Part shown: piece after piece, positions 37,843 to 46,526 of the stretch | Layout of the letters: the number at the start of each line of letters is the position of its first letter | Position numbering within the stretch: the stretch's first letter is position 1 | Assembly (NCBI GenBank): GCA_016711285.1 | Contig: JADJTG010000014.1 | Coordinates: 124,001-188,000 of the forward strand | DNA: 64,000 bases | Source of the DNA: Sphingobacteriales bacterium | GTDB lineage: Bacteria; Bacteroidota; Bacteroidia; Chitinophagales; UBA2359 | Reading direction: 5' to 3' | The notes under the pieces: model-generated | What the model saw: only the letters and a program-made list of their open reading frames with translations | Told to the model about the DNA's origin: nothing | Databases searched by the model: none | Translations under genes and position numbers: made by a program

Positions 37843-38694
37843 TTGTTCTCGCTTTTCGACTTCCTTTTTTGTCAACCCCGTCCGTTTGATAATATCGTCT
37901 GTTGAAAGCGCCATCGCTTTAGCTTATTTAGCAACTTCAATTTTTTCTTCACCGTTTCCTTCAACCTTTCCCTCATCAAAAGCGGTGTCAATGACATTTT
38001 TTAAATCGCGATAGCTTTTCAAACTGTTTTCATAGCTGTCCAACTCTGTTTGGCTGAATTTCGCCAACTCAGCTTTTTCAAAAGCCTTTTCAATTACATC
38101 ATCTTTGAAAATAGCGGAATATCCTGAAAATCCTCTAAATTTTTAATAAAAATGCAACCATTTATCCAAACGGGTGCTTAGATTTTCTTCCTTACTTTTG
38201 AAATTCCGGCATTTCGAGGTAGATATAGTGAGCTTATCGTAAAACTTTTCCGTTTTGATTTTCAGTTTGATGGTATGTATCCACCACCTCGTCTTTTTTC
38301 GGGTTCGTTTTCATAGTCATCAAAGGTAAAATCTAAAATACCAATACAATAAACCGCTTTTAAGTTGTAATTCCACTCACCTCTTTCGGCTTGCTCTCTG
38401 ATAGGGAAAGTGGAATAATAAATGGTTCTTTCTTTAAAGAAATTTTGTTTGGCTTTTTGGAGTTCGACGATGAATTTTTCGCCGTTTTCATTTTCGCAAT
38501 AAATGTCATAAACAGCTTTTCTGTCAATTTCCCGGTTTGTCCTAATTGTTCGGTATTTTTGAAAGTCAAATCAACCACTTTGTCGTTTTGGGGCAAAAAG
38601 GGCATTTAAAGTCAATGAGCAAAGCCTTGCTGGCTTGTTCGCCGAATATTTTTTAAATCCGAAATCGGTAAAAGTTGATGTATTTTGCTTTCAT
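37843..38694 (-). pseudogene. Rpn-family nuclease, tandem copy 3 (frame-broken)
   Basis: Starts at 38694. The nuclease core lies at about 38430-38610, with an extra CC near 38530. Only three tetrapeptide units (EGKV EGNG EEKI). The C-terminal end diverges: the usual VEKL-stop is replaced by a read-through frame, so the 3' end is approximate. A TAATTTTG -7-like element lies in the spacer just upstream. Confidence 0.75.
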
Positions 38695-38770
38695 TGTTTC
38701 ATTTATTCTATTTGACAGCTACAAAATTAACATTTTTTGAACTTTCGTTGTTTGTTGCGCGATGCCGTTT

Positions 38771-39560
38771 TTATAGCTTTTCGACTTCATTTTTTGTCAA
38801 ACCCGTCAGTTTGATAATGTCGTCTGTCGAAAGCCCCATTGATTTAGCTTTTTTAGCAACTTCAATTTTTCCCTCAATTTTTCCCTCCATTTTTCCTTCA
38901 ATTTTTCCCTCCATTTTCCCCTCATCAAAAGCGGTGTCAATGACATTTTTTAAATCGCGATAGCTTTTCAAACTTTTGAAAATAGCTGCGGAATATCCTG
39001 AAAATCCTCTAAATTTTTAATAAAATACAACCATTTATCTAAACGGGTGCTTAGGTTTTCTTCCTTGCTTTTGAAATTCGGCATTTCGAGGTAGATATAA
39101 GTGAGCTTATCGTAAAAAACTTTTCCGTTTTGATTTTTCAGTTTGATGGTATGTACCACCTCGCTTTTTTCGGGTTCGTTTTCATAGTCATCAAAGGTAA
39201 AATCTAAAATACCAATACAATAAACCGCTTTTAAGTTGTAATTCCACTCACCTTTTTCGGCTTGCTCTCTGATAGGGAAAGTGGAATAATAAATGGTTCT
39301 TTCTTTAAAGAAATTTTGTTTGGCTTTTTTGGAGTTCTACGATGAATTTTTCGCCGTTTTCATTTTCGCAGTAAATGTCATAAACGGCTTTTCTGTCAAT
39401 TTCCGGTTTGCCCTAATTGCTCGGTATTTTGAAAGTCAAATCAACAGCTTTGTCGTTTTAGCAAGGGCATTTAAAAGTCAATGAGCAAAGCCTTTCGGCT
39501 TGTTCGCCGAATATTTTTAAATCCGAAATCAGTAAAAGGGTTAATGTATTTTGCTTTCAT
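38771..39560 (-). pseudogene. Rpn-family nuclease, tandem copy 4 (internal deletion)
   Basis: Starts at 39560, stops at 38771. About 85 bp are missing between the KSYRDLKNVIDTAFDEGK helix and the upstream domain (near 38971), removing the AELAKFSQTELDSYENS linker that contains the possible internal TTG start. Five tetrapeptide repeats (EGKM EGKI EGKM EGKI EGKI). The deletion is too large for a simple base-calling slip. Confidence 0.75.
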
Positions 39561-39635
39561 ATTTTATTTATTCTATTAGACAGGTATAAAATTAACATTT
39601 TTGCACTTTCGTTGTTTTGTTGTGCGATGCCGTCT

Positions 39636-40480
39636 TTATAGCTTTTCGACCACTTCTTTTTGTCAAACCCGTCAATTTGATAATGTCGTCTGTTGAAAAA
39701 GCCCCATTGATTTAGCTTTTTTAGCAACTTCAATTTTTTCTTCAACCTTTCCTTCCATCTTTCCTTCGATCTTTCCCTCATCAGGAAAGTCAATGACATT
39801 TTTAAATCGCGATAACTTTTCAAACTGTTTTCGTGCTTGTCAACTCTATTTGGCTGACGTTTCGCCAACTCAGCCCACAAAAACCTTTTCAGATTACATC
39901 ATCTTTGAAATATAGCGGAATATCCTGAAATCCTCGAAATTTTTAATAAGCACAACCATTTATCTAAGCGGTGTAGGTTTTTCTTGCCTTTGAAATTCGG
40001 CATTTTCAGGGACAGATAAGTGAGCTTATCGTAAAAACTTTCCGTTTGATTTTTCAGTTTGATGGTATGCTGTTACCTCCCTTTTTCGGGTTCGTTTTCA
40101 TAGTCATCAAGGGTAAAATCTAAAATACCAATACAATAAACCGACTTTAAAGTTGTGAATTCCACTCACCCTCTTTCAAGCTGCTCTCTGATAAGGAAAG
40201 TGGAATAATAATAGGTTCTTTCTTTAAAGAAATTTTGTTTGGCTTTTTGGAGTTCGACGATGATTTTTCGCCGTTTTCATTTTTCGCAATAAATGTCTAA
40301 AGCAGCTTTCTGTCAATTTCAGTTTGTCCTAATTGTTCGGTATTTTGAAAGTCAAATCAACCACTTTGTCGTTTTGGACAAAGGGGCATTTAAAAGTCAA
40401 TGGACGAAAGCTAGACGGCTTGTTCAGAAAGATATTTTTAAATCCGAAATCGGTGAGGATTGATGTATTTTGCCTTTCAT
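39636..40480 (-). pseudogene. Rpn-family nuclease, tandem copy 5 (most degraded)
   Basis: Starts at 40480, stops at 39636. It has the most substitutions and indels of the six copies (for example near 39880-40080 and 40150-40200), so it is either decaying or the least well resolved. Four tetrapeptide repeats in the same order as copy 2, suggesting that copies 2 and 5 share a recent origin or were mixed in assembly. Confidence 0.72.
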
Positions 40481-40543
40481 TGTTTGTTTATTCTTTAGCT
40501 AAAATTAGGTTTTGAACTTTCGTTGTTTGTGATATAGGCCGTT

Positions 40544-41433
40544 TTATAGCTTTTCGACTTCATTTTTGTCAACCCGTCAGTTTGATAATGTCGTCTGTCG
40601 AAAGCCCCATTGATTTAGCTTTTTAGCAACTTCATTTCCTCCATTTCTCAATTCGACCTTTCCTTCGATCTTTCCTTCAATTTTTCCTTCGATCTTCCCT
40701 TCGATCTTTCCCTCATCAAAAGCGGTGTCAATGACATTTTTTAAATCGCGATAACTTTTCAAACTGTTTTCGTAGCTGTCCAACTCTGTTTGGCTGAATT
40801 TCGCCAACTCAGCTTTTTCAAAAGCCTTTTCAATTACATCATCTTTTGAAAATCGGAATATCCTGAAAATCCTCTAAATTTTTAATAAAATACAACCATT
40901 TATCCAAACGGGTGCTTAGGTTTTCTTCCTTACTTTTGAAATTCGGCATTTCGAGGTAGATATAAGTGAGTGCGTATCGTAAAAAACTTTTCCGTTTTGA
41001 TTTTTCAGTTTGATGGTATGTACCACCTCGCTTTTTTCGGGTTCGTTTTCATAGTCATCAAAGGTAAAATCTAAAATACCACTACAATAAACCGCTTTTA
41101 AGTTGTAATTCCACTCACCTTTTTCGGCTTGCTCTCTGATAGGGAAAGTGGAATAATAAATGGTTCTTTCTTTAAAGAAATTTTGTTTGGCTTTTGGAGT
41201 TCGACGATGAATTTTTCGCCGTTTTCGTTTTCGCAGTAAATGTCATAAACAGCTTTTCTGTCAATTTCGGTTTGTCCTAATTGTCCGGTATTTTTGAAAG
41301 TCAAATCGACAGCTTTGTCGTTTTTGGGGCAAAAAGGGCATTTAAAAGTCAATGAGCAAAGCCTTGCTGGCTTGTTCGCCGAATATTTTTTAAACCCGAA
41401 ATCAGTAAAAGGGTTGATGTATTTTGCTTTCAT
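40544..41433 (-). pseudogene. Rpn-family nuclease, tandem copy 6 (first in transcription order)
   Basis: Starts at 41433 after unrelated upstream DNA, so it is the promoter-proximal copy. The N-terminal 111 codons (to 41098) are open except for altered readings in FGFKKYSANKPA. The nuclease core is VYDIYCENENGEKFIVELQ. At the C-terminus five clear EGK[IV] repeats are followed by a scrambled unit before VAKK. An 85-codon-type C-terminal piece again opens with TTG (40807). Confidence 0.8.
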
Positions 41434-41599
41434 TGTTTAAGATTTTTAATTAATACTTCTTTAGCACCATTGCATAGATAATTCACGACAATGCAAACAT
41501 AGGCAATCCAAAAAATCATTCATAATTATTTTTTATGGAAATAACGATGCTTGTATATTGATTCTATAAAGAAAGTTTGCACAACTTCGCCGTATAAAA

Positions 41600-41630
41600 T
41601 TGAATATCTGATGAATAAAGGCTAACTTTG
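41600..41630 (+). promoter_or_regulatory. Bacteroidota-type promoter upstream of the ferredoxin-NADP reductase gene
   Basis: TTG (41600-41602), a 20-nt spacer, TAACTTTG (41623-41630). Transcription would start near 41637 and give a leader of about 170 nt. Confidence 0.45.
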
Positions 41631-41706
41631 CGCCGCTTTTTGTTTATAACGAAAAGATATACCGATGTCATTTGTTTTTGCCATCAAAAATTATTTTATA
41701 AAAAAA

Positions 41707-41749
41707 AAAAGACTTTCAACTGCTGCCGGTGCAACGTTGGAGGTCTTTT
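41707..41749 (+). terminator. Hairpin terminator within the reductase leader (possible attenuator)
   Basis: Arms 41707-41720 and 41736-41749 pair over 14 positions, including two G-U pairs, with a 15-nt loop and a following TTTTATTGTT tract. It lies 57 nt before the ATG and downstream of a candidate promoter, with no gene in between. Confidence 0.55.
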
Positions 41750-41806
41750 ATTGTTCTGTATAAGAGCTATAGCATTTTGCAACCACATTCTTTTTTATAT
41801 AAAAAA

Positions 41807-42808
41807 ATGATAGAAACGGATATTATCATCATTGGCGCGGGTCCCTGCGGTTTGTTTACGGTATTTGAGGCGGGTTTGGTAAAATTACGTTGTCACCTCA
41901 TTGATGCGCTGCCGGCGGCGGGGGGACAATGTACCGAAATTTATCCCAAAAAACCCATTTACGACATACCTGGTTTTCCTGAAATTCTGGCGGGCGATTT
42001 GGTAAAAAATCTCCTCCAGCAAATTGCGCCTTTTCAGCCCGGATTTACTTTGGGCGAACGTGCCGAGCGCATAGAAAAATTGGAAGACGGACGCTTTTGT
42101 GTTACCACACATCGCGGAACACGCCACGCTGCTCCGGTTATCGCTATTGCGGGCGGCTTGGGCTGCTTCGAACCTCGCAAACCACCCATTGCCAACTGGC
42201 GATTTTGAAGACAAAGGCGTAGAATATATCATCAAAGACCCCGAATTGTATCGCAATAAGCGCGTGGTGATTGCGGGCGGCGGCGACTCGGCATTGGACT
42301 GGACGGTTTTTTTGGCAGACGTGGCTTCAGAGGTAACTATTGTGCATCGCCGCACCGAATTTAGAGGCGCACCCGACAGTGTGGAAAAGGTGATGCATCT
42401 GGCACAAAACGGAAAGATAAAACTTCTCACCAACGCCGAAGTGGTCAATTTGCAAGGCAACGGCGTACTCAAACAAGTGTTTATCAAGCAAGATGAACAG
42501 GGCGAAAGCTGGTACGATACCGACCACTTTGTGCCTTTGTTTGGTTTGTCGCCGCAGTTGGGTCCCATCGCCGACTGGGGTTTAAACATTAACAAAAACG
42601 CCATAGAAGTGAATACCGTTGATTACAGCACCAACGTAGATGGTATTTACGCCATCGGCGACATCAATACCTACGAGGGCAAGTTGAAACCGATTTGTGT
42701 GGTTTTCACGTGAGGCTACGCTGATGGTGCAGTCGGCGTGGAAACGCATTAATCCTGACAAAACTCACCCTGAAATACACCACCGTCAATGGAGTGCAGG
42801 GATTTTAG
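41807..42808 (+). CDS. Ferredoxin-NADP(+) reductase type 2 (TrxB-like), several frame breaks
   Basis: FAD enzyme moving electrons between NADPH and ferredoxin or flavodoxin. Start at ATG 41807 (MIETDIIIIGAGPCGL, FAD-binding motif); an in-frame ATG lies 26 codons upstream in the leader hairpin. Later motifs are GGQCTEIYPKKPIYDIPGFP, VVIAGGGDSALDW (NADPH site), VTIVHRR and GIYAIGDINTYEGKLK. There is no CxxC, which separates it from thioredoxin reductase. Frame breaks: near 42201 (one extra base), 42695-42712, and near 42760; the restored C-terminus is LKYTTVNGVQGF, stop at 42808 (about 334 aa). A strong terminator follows. Confidence 0.85.
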
Positions 42809-42842
42809 CATCAACTGATTTTCTTTTTTTAAAAAACAATAT

Positions 42843-42890
42843 ACACAGCTGCCTCGCTGCCCGAAATTTGAGCGAGGCAGCTGTATTTTT
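42843..42890 (+). terminator. Intrinsic terminator after the reductase gene
   Basis: Perfect 14-bp stem (ACAGCTGCCTCGCT and complement) with a loop of about 12 nt and a TATTTTTTAT tail. Confidence 0.88.
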
Positions 42891-42999
42891 TATATTTCTG
42901 TTCTCTTTTCATTTTATTTGCTTTCAACATACACGATATTCCTATATTTTGCGCTGTTAAGGTTTTGTTTTTTACCTTGTATTTCATTGTTTTTTCTGT

Positions 43000-44864
43000 A
43001 TGCAACATTCTTCCGCTTCTTCTTCTGCCGCCGCCATAGGCTCTTATATCTGGGCGTGGACACTTGCTTTGGCAGTAATTACTTTATTGCTGTTCAAACC
43101 TATTTTGGGTTATGATTTTGTGAATTGGGACGATGATGTAACCGTTCAGAAAACCAGTTTTTGATAAATGGGATAAAGAGCATCTGCAAGCGATGTTTAC
43201 GCGCCACGTCAATGGCAACTGCACAACCCGCTCACTATTTTTTCATTTGCGGTAGATGTGCATATTTTGGGCTATAAAATAGAAAAAGGCGGCGAAGATT
43301 TTCATCGTCAAAACTGGATATTGCACACCGCTAATACGGTGCTGGTGTTTTTGTTGTTTTGCGCCTTGGGCTTACCGCCCGGCGGCGTTTTCGGCTTGGT
43401 TTTTGCATTCACCGATGCGCGTGGAGTCGGTGGCGTGGGTCACGGAGCGCAAAGATGTGTTGTTCGGTTTCTTTTATTTATTGTGTTTGTGGCTCTATGC
43501 TCGTTTTTGGCGAGGCTCGCAGCAATGGGGCTTGTATGTACTGCTGTTGCTGTTGGCGGTTTTGGCGGGCTTGTCAAAAATACAAGCGGTGAGTCTGCCG
43601 CTTTCTATGCTCGCCATTGATTATTTGCTCCGGCGCAAAAAAGCCCCCCGTTTGCGCTGAAAAATCCTTTTTCGCCGTATCGCTGGCAATTGCGGTGGAT
43701 TTATTTTAAAACAATACAATGTATTGCAAAACGGCGAAATTTATTCCTTTCGCAGCGCGTGGTGTTGGGAGCTTATACGCTGTGTGTGTATCTGATAAAG
43801 CAGTTTATCCTACGAAATGAGCCCTTTGTATGGCTATAAAAATCCTATTCCGGCGTATTTTTATTTGGGTATCTTCGGAATGATGGCATTTTTTGCGCTC
43901 TGCTATTGGCTGTGGAAATCCGACAAAAGACCTTTTCTATTCGGTTTGTTGTTCGTCAATGTGATGTTTATGTTGCAGATATTGAGTGCGGGGCAGGGTT
44001 TTACGGACCGCTTCACCTATATCGCCCTATATCGGCATTTTCTTCATTTTTGCGGTGCTCTTAGAGCGCGGCATCAGTGCCCACCCTTCGCAGCAGGGCT
44101 TATATATGGCTGCTGCTGCAGTATATGTGCTGCTGCTGGGCTATCGCACGGCGCAATATATGAAGGTGTGGAAAAACAGCGAAACCCTTTGGACACACGC
44201 CATTGCCGTCAATCCCGACAAATTAACCACACCCTACAACAGTCGCGGCAGCTACCGTTTAGACAAAAAGGTCACGACAAAGCTATCGTCGACTTCAATA
44301 AAAGTTTGGATATAAAACAAGACGGTAAAGTGTATAACGACAGAGGTGTGGCTTATTTTTCGCTGAATGATATAGAAAAAGCCTTTACCGACTTCAACAA
44401 AGGCATTGAGTTGTCGCCGGAATACGCGCCTCTGTATGTAAGTCGTGGGGCTATTTATGGGGCGAAAAATAATTTTCCCGCTGCCCTGCAAGATTTGAAC
44501 AAAGGTTTGGAACTCGACTCCACACAGGAAAAAGGCTATATGAACCGCGGCTTGCTGCACTATCTGATGCAAAACTACGAAGCCGCCATCAAAGACCATA
44601 GCAGTCGCATACGCCTGCTGCCGCAAGAGGCTGAAATTTATTACCAAAGAGCTTTGTGTTATAATCTTTGAGCCGTCCGGGCATTGGCGTTGGCGGATTT
44701 AGATCGGGCGGCAGCCTCAGACCGCCGCAATTTGGGGCAATTATGCCGAAAGAGCCAAAGCTCATTTGATGCTCGGCAACAAAGCGCAAGCCAAAGCCGA
44801 TGCCGATAAAGCGCAGGCGATGGGGCAGCAGATAGATGCCGCTTTGCTGCAAGCTATACAGTAA
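43000..44864 (+). CDS. TMTC-like polytopic membrane protein with C-terminal TPR repeats, many frame breaks
   Basis: Start MQHSSASSS at 43000. The N-terminal part is a GT-C-like membrane domain with DFVNWDDDV after the first span and the loop HPMRVESVAWVTERKDVLF, characteristic of TMTC-type (O-mannosyltransferase-related) TPR proteins. Spans continue to about 44170. At least four TPR units follow (YNSRGSYRL, VYNDRGVAYFSLNDIEKAF, LYVSRGAIYGAKNNFPAAL, GYMNRGLLHYLMQNYEAAI). Reading the protein needs about six frame changes (near 43160, 43200, 43400, 43660-43800, 44030, 44270 and 44670). It was probably about 620 residues. Function unproven; glycosyl transfer is only suggested by the fold. Confidence 0.72.
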
Positions 44865-44889
44865 AAAAAACTTGGAGGAGGGGTGTTTT

Positions 44890-45036
44890 ATGGGGTACGC
44901 ACGCCAAATGCAGCAGTCTTTTAACTTTGACAAAGTTGGAGTGCTCAGGTCTGGAGGAACACTTACCGAAGGTTTATCAAAAAATAAATTGAAGAAAGGA
45001 CTTGAAATTCAAAACGAAAACGATTTAACAGTATAA
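44890..45036 (+). pseudogene. Possible C-terminal remnant of a DUF2975 membrane protein
   Basis: A 48-codon frame ending LKKGLEIQNENDLTV, which resembles the end of DUF2975 proteins (family endings of the type LQEENDLTI). The membrane spans expected before it are absent, and the preceding codons look unrelated. It stops 3 nt before the small XRE regulator, the usual partner of DUF2975. Truncation or an assembly join could explain it. The identification rests on a short motif plus context. Confidence 0.35.
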
Positions 45037-45039
45037 ACT

Positions 45040-45251
45040 ATGCCAATCATTGTGAATTTAGATGTGATGATGGCAAAGCGTAAAATCTCTCTGAATGAAC
45101 TTTCTGAAAGAGTTGATTTGACATTATCCAACCTTTCTATCTTAAAAACAGGAAAGGCAAAAGCAATTCGTTTTAGCACTTTGGAATCCATTTGTAAAGC
45201 ATTGATTGCCAACCTGCTGATATTTTAGAATTTAAAATGATGAAACGATAA
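45040..45251 (+). CDS. Small XRE-type transcriptional regulator (YozG-like), one frame break
   Basis: Helix-turn-helix protein of about 70 residues: MPIIVNLDVMMAKRKISLNE, LSERVDLTLSNLSILKTGKAKAIRFSTLESICKAL. The frame breaks near 45204; adding one A gives NCQPADILEFKMMKR, the normal family C-terminus, with a stop at 45251. Such regulators are usually paired with DUF2975 membrane proteins, and the remnant just upstream fits that. It probably autoregulates the pair. Confidence 0.75.
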
Positions 45252-45447
45252 CGACAACGAACCGCTGATTTTGGTTGTGTGTGTGTCAGGCAGGCAGCGA
45301 TACTTTGATAGATTCTATTGTATTGTGTGCAAATTTGTAGAGCTTTGCGCTCTGAATTAAAATTAGTGAAGCTACTCTCTTTACAAAACCTGAAAACTCT
45401 TACCAACCGAATCACGCCCCAATCTAAAAGAAACATTCAATTCATTT

Positions 45448-46377
45448 ATGGACTTCGGAAAATTGCCTTTGGAACAGTTGCCGCAGGTGGATTTCAGTGT
45501 GCCGCCTTTGCGTGCCGCCGATGCTGCTTTTTTGCAAGCCGTTCGTCCGCAGTCTTCTGCCCCAACGAAGCTACATATTTATATAGGTTGTCCGGGGTGT
45601 GGAGCAACAAAGCGTGGAGGGCATTTTGTTTCCGCCCAAAACTCCCGCCGCCCGCTACTCGGAGCATTACAGCCGATATTTCAATACCGTAGAACTCAAC
45701 GCCACGCACTACGCGCTGCCCGCCTGGAGTCAGATAGAAAAATGGTTGCACAGTGTACCCCGAGATTTTCGTTTTGCCCCAAATTTCCGCAGTCGATCAG
45801 CCACGAGGCGCAGTTGCTCAATTGTGCGGCGGCGAGTGCTTTGTTTTTTGAGGTGGCGGCGGCTTTCGGTGAGCATTTGGGAACTACATTTTTGCAGATG
45901 CCGCCCACATTTGCACCTAATCAGGCGGGGGTGCTGGAGCAATATTTATCCGCCATACCGCCCACTTTGCCGGTGGCGTTGGAATTGCGGCATCCGGCGT
46001 GGTTTGCAGAGGAGCAACAGGAAAAAACTGTGCATCTGCTGCGCAATGCGGGCATAGCGTGGCTCACTACTGATACGGCGGGAGTGCGGGCGGCAGCCCA
46101 CGGCAGACTCACCACATCTACGGCTATGGTGCGCTTTGTAGGCAATGGGGGTGCAGCCGGCGAGTCGGCGCGATTGGGGGCGTGGGCGCAGCGCGTGGTG
46201 GAGTGGCAAGCCGCCGGATTGCAAACCCTCTATTTCTTTATCCACCAGCCCGAAGAAAAAATAAATCCTTACAGCGCACAATATTTTATAGAACAACTGC
46301 AAGAAAATGGCAGTATATCTGTATCTTTTTTAGATTTTTGGCAAGATGACAGTGCTGTACAAGGTTCTTTATTTTAA
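45448..46377 (+). CDS. DUF72 (YecE-like) family protein, three frame breaks
   Basis: TIM-barrel-like DUF72 protein of about 309 residues, function unknown. The expected N-terminal motifs are split: HIYIGCP in frame 1, VWSNKAW in frame 3, then LFPPKTPAARYSEHYSRYFNTVE and NATHYALPAWSQIEKW in frame 2, returning to frame 1 at FCPKFPQSISHEAQLL. Three +1 shifts (near 45596, 45622 and 45780) add up to a full codon, so the ends stay in frame. Later motifs are FLQMPPTF, LPVALELRHPAW, and FVGNGG where the family has FHG-type residues. The first 35 codons precede the usual family start; a later start is possible. Confidence 0.75.
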   Translation: MDFGKLPLEQLPQVDFSVPPLRAADAAFLQAVRPQSSAPTKLHIYIGCPGCGATKRGGHFVSAQNSRRPLLGALQPIFQYRRTQRHALRAARLESDRKMVAQCTPRFSFCPKFPQSISHEAQLLNCAAASALFFEVAAAFGEHLGTTFLQMPPTFAPNQAGVLEQYLSAIPPTLPVALELRHPAWFAEEQQEKTVHLLRNAGIAWLTTDTAGVRAAAHGRLTTSTAMVRFVGNGGAAGESARLGAWAQRVVEWQAAGLQTLYFFIHQPEEKINPYSAQYFIEQLQENGSISVSFLDFWQDDSAVQGSLF

Positions 46378-46474
46378 ATATATTTTTATTATATTCTTTC
46401 ATTTTTTTGCTGTGTTAAACAATGTTGGTGATGTAAAAAAAATGTTAAAAAAAACAAAATTTCAAAAAAAACAT

Positions 46475-46482
46475 TAACTTTG
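46475..46482 (+). promoter_or_regulatory. Possible -7 element of the susC promoter
   Basis: TAACTTTG, 45 nt before the SusC-like ATG. The -33 region is A/T-only and not diagnostic. Confidence 0.35.
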
Positions 46483-46526
46483 GCACAACTTTAGACTAAC
46501 ACTTAACTCAAAAAACAGTAAAATTT

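Larger units (their letters stand above)
35989..41433 (-). repeat. Six-unit tandem array, about 0.9-kb period
   Basis: The landmark AGCTTTTCGAC recurs (fully or nearly) at about 35993, 36951, 37851, 38775, 39640 and 40548, giving periods of 958, 900, 924, 865 and 908 bp. The repeated unit includes the whole gene and its intergenic spacer (ATTCTATTAGACAGG-type), so amplification copied the complete unit in one orientation. Confidence 0.9.
41434..41806. other. 373-bp intergenic region with promoter and hairpin
   Basis: No gene supported. It holds the candidate promoter and the leader terminator of the reductase gene, described separately. Confidence 0.5.

Noticed and set aside
41885..42604. 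239-codon leftward open frame
   Set aside because: Antisense to the ferredoxin-NADP reductase gene; Ser/Pro-rich shadow without recognisable motifs.
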